Part shown: one piece after another, positions 6,714-11,044 of the stretch
How the letters are laid out: each line of letters begins with the position of its first letter
How positions within the stretch are numbered: position 1 is the stretch's first letter
Source: an uncultured Chloroflexota bacterium
GTDB taxonomy: Bacteria; Chloroflexota; Anaerolineae; Aggregatilineales; Phototrophicaceae
Direction: 5' to 3'
Length of the DNA stretch: 11,044 nt
Assembly (NCBI GenBank): GCA_937927665.1
Contig: CALBRY010000288.1
Span: 1-11,044, forward strand
Made by a program: the position numbers and the translations under genes
Notes under the pieces: generated by a model
The model's input: the letters and a program-made list of their open reading frames with translations, nothing else
Databases searched by the model: none
Told to the model about the DNA's origin: nothing

Positions 6714-8500
6714 CTCCTACACCGCGCCGCACCACCTCGCCAGTCCCGGCTGTGCGCTTGCTTGCCCCTCTGCTGGCGGCGCTGTTCGCCATTGGTGTCA
6801 CGCTGCTGATTACTTATCGAATTTTCGGCGGCGAAACTCTCGAAGCGGTGATGCAGGCAATCAACGAACGGCAAACCGCATCCAATGACTTTGCCGCAAT
6901 TCTGCTCGTGAATGCGCTGGTTGGCGTCAGCGTGGCGCTGTTTATCCTTCAACTGCGCCGTGTTGCCTTGCGCGTCACGATTACCGTGATCGTCGCGTTG
7001 GTTTTCGGCTTCATCATGACAACGATGTTCAATCTGGACAGCGCAAACCGCTTCATCCGGGGTGAATTCCGGGTGGGCATCGTCACGGAAGCTGAACCAG
7101 TTGAGGACGAAACTGCTGATATGGAATATGGTCAGGCGCGCGGTGACGAGTTCAACCGTCCGGGCGTTCGTGAACCGATCAGCGAAGCGTCGTACACATT
7201 TGCTGGTCGGCAAGGCGATCTGATCAACGTGTTGGCGTATGCTGCCAACCGCCGAACAGAAGTTGATTTGCAGGTGGAATTGATCGCACCCGATGGCACA
7301 AGCATTGGCGCGTCGAATTTTGCCACAGAAGAACAGCTTACCCAGTTCGATGATTTGCAGAGCGAACGTGATGCCATCATTCAGGGAATCACCCTGCCCG
7401 CCGATGGCATGTACACGATTCATGCACGCCCGCAGGATTTACAGACAACCACCATCCTCGGTGAGGCGATCAGCAGCACACGCACCGCCTACGAAGCATT
7501 CCTGTTAGGGTCGATCAGCCGCGTTAACCGCTGGGCAGTGTGGATTCAAGATGCGCTCACACTCATTCTAGTCGGGCTTTCGATCTCGATTGTGTTTCGC
7601 GCACGCCAGTTCAGTCTCGGCGCAGAAGGACAATTGTATTTCGGCGCACTCGTCAGCGGCGCGATCGCCCTAAGCGGTGGATCACTTCCCGTTTGGCTCG
7701 TGATCCCGATTGCGCTCCTTGCGGCGATGACCGCCGGATTTTTATGGGGCTTACTGCCGGGTATTCTCAAGGCGTATCTCGGCGCGAACGAACTCGTCAG
7801 CACGTTAATGCTGAACACAATCGCGGTACGCTTTTATGAACTCGTCCTGACATTTCAACTTCAGCCGCCGGAAGCGGGCTATACGGCTTCCGCCGACTTT
7901 CCCATGAGTGGACAGCTTCCCGTCATTGTGGCAAATACTCAGGTCACAATTGCCGTATTCCTTGTGATCATCGCGGTGATCGCTGTGTGGCTGTTGATCA
8001 CCCGTACCCCGCTCGGCTACGAAATCCGCACGGTAGGCAGCAATCTGAAGTTCGCCAACTACGGCGGTATCAACACCAAGCGTACGATCATGCTCTCGCT
8101 TGCAGTGAGCGGGATCGTTGCGGGTCTGGCAGGCGCTCATCTCGGTATGGGTATTCACCGGATGCTGATCCTGAATATTTCACTGGGTCTAGCGTTCGAA
8201 GGCGTGGTCGTCGCGCTTTTGGCGCGCAATAACCCGCTCGTCATTCCGTTCACCGGACTGCTGTATGCCTATTTGCGATCGGGCGCGCAGTTCATGGAAC
8301 GCGATGCCAACATCAGTTTTGAAATCGTCCGCATTATTCAGGCGGTCATTATCCTTCTGATTACCGCAGAGGCTCTGCTTGCTTTCGTTCAGAATCGGCG
8401 CAAACTTGCCGCACCTGCTGAACCGGGCAAACCGACTACGACGATGGAAACACCGCGCTTGATCATGGAATCGTCGGCAGGAGAAAAGAAAAATGTTTGA
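6710..8500 (+). CDS. Nucleoside ABC transporter permease with inserted extracytoplasmic PPC-like domain
   Basis: An inner-membrane permease of the BPD_transp_2/YufP (NupC) type, but 596 residues long against roughly 350 for the family. TM1 (15-36) and the GGETLEAVMQAI segment look canonical. The sequence then departs for about 205 residues before rejoining the family at AYEAFLLGS (260-268) and the hallmark FRARQFSLGAEGQLYFGA (296-313). The core continues with GANELVSTLMLN (358-369), TPLGYEIRTVGSNLKFANYGG (433-453, the coupling-helix region facing the ATPase), SGIVAGLAGA (467-476) and EGVVVALLARNNPL (497-510). The start ATG overlaps the ATPase stop (ATGA) and has a GGAAGGG site at 6698-6704. 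The stop overlaps the next permease gene by eight bases. The core assignment is firm; the insertion is described separately. Confidence 0.92.
   Translation: MTPTPRRTTSPVPAVRLLAPLLAALFAIGVTLLITYRIFGGETLEAVMQAINERQTASNDFAAILLVNALVGVSVALFILQLRRVALRVTITVIVALVFGFIMTTMFNLDSANRFIRGEFRVGIVTEAEPVEDETADMEYGQARGDEFNRPGVREPISEASYTFAGRQGDLINVLAYAANRRTEVDLQVELIAPDGTSIGASNFATEEQLTQFDDLQSERDAIIQGITLPADGMYTIHARPQDLQTTTILGEAISSTRTAYEAFLLGSISRVNRWAVWIQDALTLILVGLSISIVFRARQFSLGAEGQLYFGALVSGAIALSGGSLPVWLVIPIALLAAMTAGFLWGLLPGILKAYLGANELVSTLMLNTIAVRFYELVLTFQLQPPEAGYTASADFPMSGQLPVIVANTQVTIAVFLVIIAVIAVWLLITRTPLGYEIRTVGSNLKFANYGGINTKRTIMLSLAVSGIVAGLAGAHLGMGIHRMLILNISLGLAFEGVVVALLARNNPLVIPFTGLLYAYLRSGAQFMERDANISFEIVRIIQAVIILLITAEALLAFVQNRRKLAAPAEPGKPTTTMETPRLIMESSAGEKKNV
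6863..7483 (+). other. Inserted segment: two extra TMs plus PPC-like beta ectodomain
   Basis: These bases encode residues 52-258 of the first permease, absent from ordinary family members. The insert holds two hydrophobic spans (61-82, 86-107) joined by a short basic turn (RRVALR), which the positive-inside rule places in the cytoplasm. An outward-facing domain follows (108-256). Residues 158-240 resemble bacterial pre-peptidase C-terminal (PPC) domains: SYTFAGRQGD, a hydrophobic strand, VDLQVELIAPDGTSIG, then RDAIIQGITLPADGMYTIHA. PPC domains are beta sandwiches usually found on secreted proteins, including many from Chloroflexota. A two-span insert preserves the topology of the core. Its role is unknown; binding-protein docking, wall interaction or substrate capture are conceivable. 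Confidence 0.72.
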
Positions 8501-9890
8501 AACCGTTCGTGACAGCATTTTCAGCGCGCTGTTTCTGGCGGCAATTCTGCGCGTAACAACGCCGATCCTCCTGCCGTCACTGGGCGCGCTCATCAGCGAC
8601 CGCGCCGGGGTTATCAATATCGGACTCGAAGGAATGATGTTGGTAGGGGCATTCACAGGCGTGGTTGTCAGCGCTTATGCCGCTCCCAACTTCGGACCAG
8701 AGCTTGCGCCGTGGATCGGGCTTATTTCGGCATGCGGCGTCTCGGTATCAATGGCGCTCCTGCTTGGCTTGTTTCATCTGCGCTTCAAAGGCGACTTGAT
8801 CCTATCCGGCGTGGCGATGAACGTACTCGGATCGGCTGCAACAGTCGCTATCCTGTATGAATTGACGGGAAATCGTGGAGACAGCGGCGATCTGGCAAGT
8901 TTTCAGATGCCGTTTATTCAGCTTCCAGCGTTCATCAACGACATTCCCCTGATTGGCGGCTTTCTTTACACCGTCTTCAATAACCAGAGCGTGATGACAT
9001 GGTTGGCATTCTTCTCGGTCTTCGCGGTCTGGTTCATCCTGTACCGCACACCGTTTGGGATGCATGTGCGCGCCGCCGGAGAAAATCCAAGCGCGGCGGA
9101 ATCGGTCGGTATTCGCGTGACACGGGTACGTTATGCGGCGCTGGCACTGAGCGGCTTGTTTGCGGGGTTCGGCGGCGTTCACCTGAGCATGGGCTATTTG
9201 AATCTGTTCCAGCGTGATATGACCAGCGGGCGCGGTTTCATCGCGCTGGCGACTCCCTTGCTGGGCGGCAATAACCCGATTGGAACAGGCGTTGCTTCGC
9301 TGGTGTTTGGCTTCTTCGATGCGCTGGCGATCCGCATCGGTTCGCTTCAGCTTCCGTCCATGCTGCCGCAGATGATTCCGTATATCGCGGTTGTGATGGC
9401 GCTGGTGATCTACGCGCTCCAAACCCGGCAGCTTCTCCGTGTACGCGCTCTGCGTTCGGTGGAGGGTATTCACTTCGATGCCAATTACTGGCGCGTGGTC
9501 AGCCGCATAAGCGTGCTACATGTCTTGATGGCGATGATCGCGGTCATCGGGATCATTATCTCTATCAGCATTTTCAGCGCGCCTGATGGCTTCGGCGGAC
9601 CGGAAATGGCTTTCCCGATCGGCGTGATTATCGGGTTGGCTTCTGTAGCGATGATCGTTATCAACATTCCATTCATCAGCCGTGTAGAACAGCTGACGGC
9701 ACGCGGCACGATGAGCGCGGCAGTATCTGCATTTTCGCTGACAGTATATTTCGGGTTGTTCCTCTCACTATTCTTCGATACCATTCCGGCAGTGTTGGTC
9801 GCTCTGGTACTGGCATTCACCGTTTGGCTTGTACTCGGTGGGTGGCGGCTGCTGCGCGGCAGCTCCCCCGGAGTCGCAGCGGCGGCGTAA
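8493..9890 (+). CDS. Nucleoside ABC transporter permease with extra C-terminal membrane domain
   Basis: The second permease of the importer (YufQ/NupD type). Residues 1-320 match the whole family, whose members are about 300-320 residues. They show TPILLPSLGALISDRAGVIN (23-42), GLEGMMLVGAF (44-54), the hydrophobic FKGDLILSGVAMN stretch (98-110), TPFGMHVRAAGENPSAAESVG (186-206, coupling region for the ATPase), SGLFAGFGG (220-228) and GRGFIALATPLLGGNNPIG (246-264). The protein then continues to 465 residues with four more predicted spans (about 341-361, 373-393, 409-427, 431-450), ending in an Ala-rich tail. The ATG at 8493 lies inside the end of the previous gene and has AGGAG at 8479-8483, nine bases upstream. 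It is the last gene of the operon; a stem-loop follows at 9932. The extension matches no domain I recognise. Confidence 0.92.
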   Translation: MFETVRDSIFSALFLAAILRVTTPILLPSLGALISDRAGVINIGLEGMMLVGAFTGVVVSAYAAPNFGPELAPWIGLISACGVSVSMALLLGLFHLRFKGDLILSGVAMNVLGSAATVAILYELTGNRGDSGDLASFQMPFIQLPAFINDIPLIGGFLYTVFNNQSVMTWLAFFSVFAVWFILYRTPFGMHVRAAGENPSAAESVGIRVTRVRYAALALSGLFAGFGGVHLSMGYLNLFQRDMTSGRGFIALATPLLGGNNPIGTGVASLVFGFFDALAIRIGSLQLPSMLPQMIPYIAVVMALVIYALQTRQLLRVRALRSVEGIHFDANYWRVVSRISVLHVLMAMIAVIGIIISISIFSAPDGFGGPEMAFPIGVIIGLASVAMIVINIPFISRVEQLTARGTMSAAVSAFSLTVYFGLFLSLFFDTIPAVLVALVLAFTVWLVLGGWRLLRGSSPGVAAAA

Positions 9891-9931
9891 GTCACCCGGC
9901 ACGACGACAACCAACAGCAGCATTCTCAGAT

Positions 9932-9954
9932 GGGGCGTTTCACAAGAACGCCCC
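9932..9954. terminator. Strong stem-loop after the ABC operon, possible terminator
   Basis: GGGGCGTT (9932-9939) pairs perfectly with AACGCCCC (9947-9954) around a seven-base loop, 42 bases past the last permease stop. No T run follows (TCATTG), so it may terminate inefficiently, need a factor, or mainly protect the 3' end. It lies directly ahead of the PP2C-like gene. If that gene really began at the in-frame ATG at 9930, the hairpin would bury its start. Confidence 0.5.
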
Positions 9955-9965
9955 TCATTGTGAAT

Positions 9966-11044
9966 ATGAGTGAAAGCATGGCATCGCCAATTCTTGCGTC
10001 TTTTACAAATGAGGCACGCGGACGGTTTGATACGACCAGCGTTTTTACGGGCGTTTTCAAAACGTCTAAAGGGCGATCCGCAGCGGCGGTGGTGCTGACA
10101 GAAACGCTTCTCACAGAACAGGCAACGCTGACTATCGCAGCAAAAGCCGCCGCGCTAAGTGCTTTAGGTGCGCTGGATGAGTTCATTGATAGTCCGCCTG
10201 CGGAATTAATCACCGCTGCCTTCGCCGCCGCTTCTAGGGCGATTCATCAGCAGAAATACCTAACAGACAAGAGCGCGATCTGCTCTATGGCAATCGCGCT
10301 GGTTTTCGATGGAAAAACCTTATACATCGGCAATGTTGGGTTAACCCGAATCTATCTTCTTAGCCGCCAAAACGGACTTATCCAACTCACGATGGATCAC
10401 ACAGTCGCCAATTTGGCGATCCAACGTGGGGAATCTCCAGCACGCGCACGCCAACGCCCAGATGCGGCTCAAGTTGGTTATGCGATGGGTACTGACGCCG
10501 AAAGCCTGCCAGATATTGGCATTTATGATCTATCGCCCAACGCAGTTGAGGCGGAACAGCGCGGTCGTGAAGGTATTCGCGTCACCGGCGGAGATGCGGT
10601 GCTGGTTTGCACGCAAACTGTCTACGGAATGTCGCCATCCGGTGAACCGTATGTCTCTGATGTCGAAATAGCAGAAGTGTTGAGCAAGAGCGTTGGCGCG
10701 CAAACCGTCGAGATATTGGTCAGCGCGGCAACGGATCGCAAACCACCTTCTTCGGTATCGGTAGGCACAATGCACATTCGCGGCGGCTCATTCATGAGTG
10801 CGCGAACCCGCGCCACTATTTTGGGTGCGATCCTGCTTGCCATCGTGATCGGGCTCATCGGGGTCATTTTTGCGAATCGTGACATCAACCCGGAAGCGAC
10901 TCCTGCAACGGTGACACGTCCACAAATACTCATCACACCGAGCGCGATTTCTTCGATAACTCCTGCTTCAACGCAGACAACCATCAATCTGCTGCCCGCA
11001 ACCGTCGATCAAAGCACATCGTTGACCCCAACCGCCTCGCTCAC
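9966..11044 (+). CDS. PP2C-like pseudophosphatase with TM anchor and T/S/P-rich tail, partial
   Basis: An open frame runs off the right edge (359 codons visible from the chosen ATG). Residues about 1-270 follow the PP2C/Stp Ser/Thr phosphatase layout: a core strand pair VFDGKTLYIGNVGLTRIYLL (113-132), LTMDHTVANLA (141-151), GGDAVLVCTQTVYG (208-221) and a final strand after Lys259. The metal-binding residues are altered. The usual GDSR reads GNVGLTR, CSDGL reads CTQTV, the DN of the last motif reads PPSS, and no early DGMGG appears. Catalysis is therefore doubtful. One TM segment (285-303) follows a basic stretch, then a Thr/Ser/Pro-rich outer region begins, suggesting a cytoplasmic sensing domain with an external tail. 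The start is uncertain: in-frame ATGs at 9930, 9966 and 9978 and a GTG at 9960 all lack a clear ribosome binding site. 9966 was chosen because it clears the hairpin. It may be independent of the importer. Confidence 0.7.
   Translation, partial: MSESMASPILASFTNEARGRFDTTSVFTGVFKTSKGRSAAAVVLTETLLTEQATLTIAAKAAALSALGALDEFIDSPPAELITAAFAAASRAIHQQKYLTDKSAICSMAIALVFDGKTLYIGNVGLTRIYLLSRQNGLIQLTMDHTVANLAIQRGESPARARQRPDAAQVGYAMGTDAESLPDIGIYDLSPNAVEAEQRGREGIRVTGGDAVLVCTQTVYGMSPSGEPYVSDVEIAEVLSKSVGAQTVEILVSAATDRKPPSSVSVGTMHIRGGSFMSARTRATILGAILLAIVIGLIGVIFANRDINPEATPATVTRPQILITPSAISSITPASTQTTINLLPATVDQSTSLTPTASL

Noticed and set aside
6674..7423. Minus-strand open frame of 249 codons across the permease insertion
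   Set aside because: Considered because the insertion is unusual, but the plus frame continues unbroken with membrane spans and a PPC-like pattern. The antisense translation has no domain character.
6863..7483. Permease insertion as an assembly artefact or fused neighbouring gene
   Set aside because: The frame is continuous, codon use resembles the flanks, and the two-span insert preserves membrane topology. A fusion error would be unlikely to do this, though read-level checking was not possible.
8802..9473. Minus-strand open frame of 223 codons under the second permease
   Set aside because: Shadow of a well-conserved permease core, composed largely of Arg, His and Gln.
1..11044. tRNA, rRNA, CRISPR arrays, insertion sequences, integrases or attachment sites
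   Set aside because: None was seen by eye on either strand; coding density is high and no long direct repeats or transposase-like frames are present.

Overview
The window looks like a nucleoside uptake and salvage locus from a free-living bacterium, most likely a member of the Chloroflexota (Anaerolineae-like). GC content is moderate and gene packing is tight. The taxonomic call is an inference. It rests on the style of an extracytoplasmic PPC-like beta domain inside a permease, and on a PP2C-like protein with one membrane segment and a Thr/Ser/Pro-rich outer tail. No rRNA or other marker gene is present to confirm it.

Minus-strand operon (1-3047). Transcription runs leftward from a TATAAT -10 element near 3103-3108. 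The genes are an inosine/uridine-type nucleoside hydrolase (2091-3047), an M42-family metallo-aminopeptidase with a GTG start (1066-2094), and a second, divergent M42-like metallopeptidase (1-1066) that runs off the left edge. The junctions are stop/start overlaps (GTGA, then TGATG), so the three genes are probably translationally coupled.

Divergent gene (3186-3809, plus). A GNAT-fold N-acetyltransferase starts at TTG behind a strong ribosome binding site. A perfect 8-bp inverted repeat (CAATTCAG-N5-CTGAATTG) directly abuts that site.

Nucleoside ABC importer operon (3893-9890, plus). A good sigma70-type promoter (TTGCCA-17-CATAAT) drives four genes: a BMP/PnrA-family substrate-binding protein, a double-NBD ATPase, and two overlapping permease genes. 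A GC-rich hairpin with a T run lies between the binding protein and the ATPase, where it could set unequal expression. Another stem-loop follows the last permease. Both permeases are much longer than the family norm. The first has about 205 extra residues, comprising two added membrane spans and a PPC-like extracytoplasmic domain, inserted after TM1. The second has about 140 extra C-terminal residues with about four added membrane spans.

Right edge (about 9966-11044, plus). A truncated gene encodes a PP2C-like protein that has lost the usual metal-binding aspartates. It continues through one membrane span into a Thr/Ser/Pro-rich tail and runs off the window.

Working model (inference): the binding protein captures nucleosides, the ABC complex imports them, and the divergent hydrolase splits them into base and ribose. 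The M42 peptidases may serve general oligopeptide turnover under the same scavenging programme. The remodelled permeases and the pseudophosphatase-like protein are the most unusual parts of the window.
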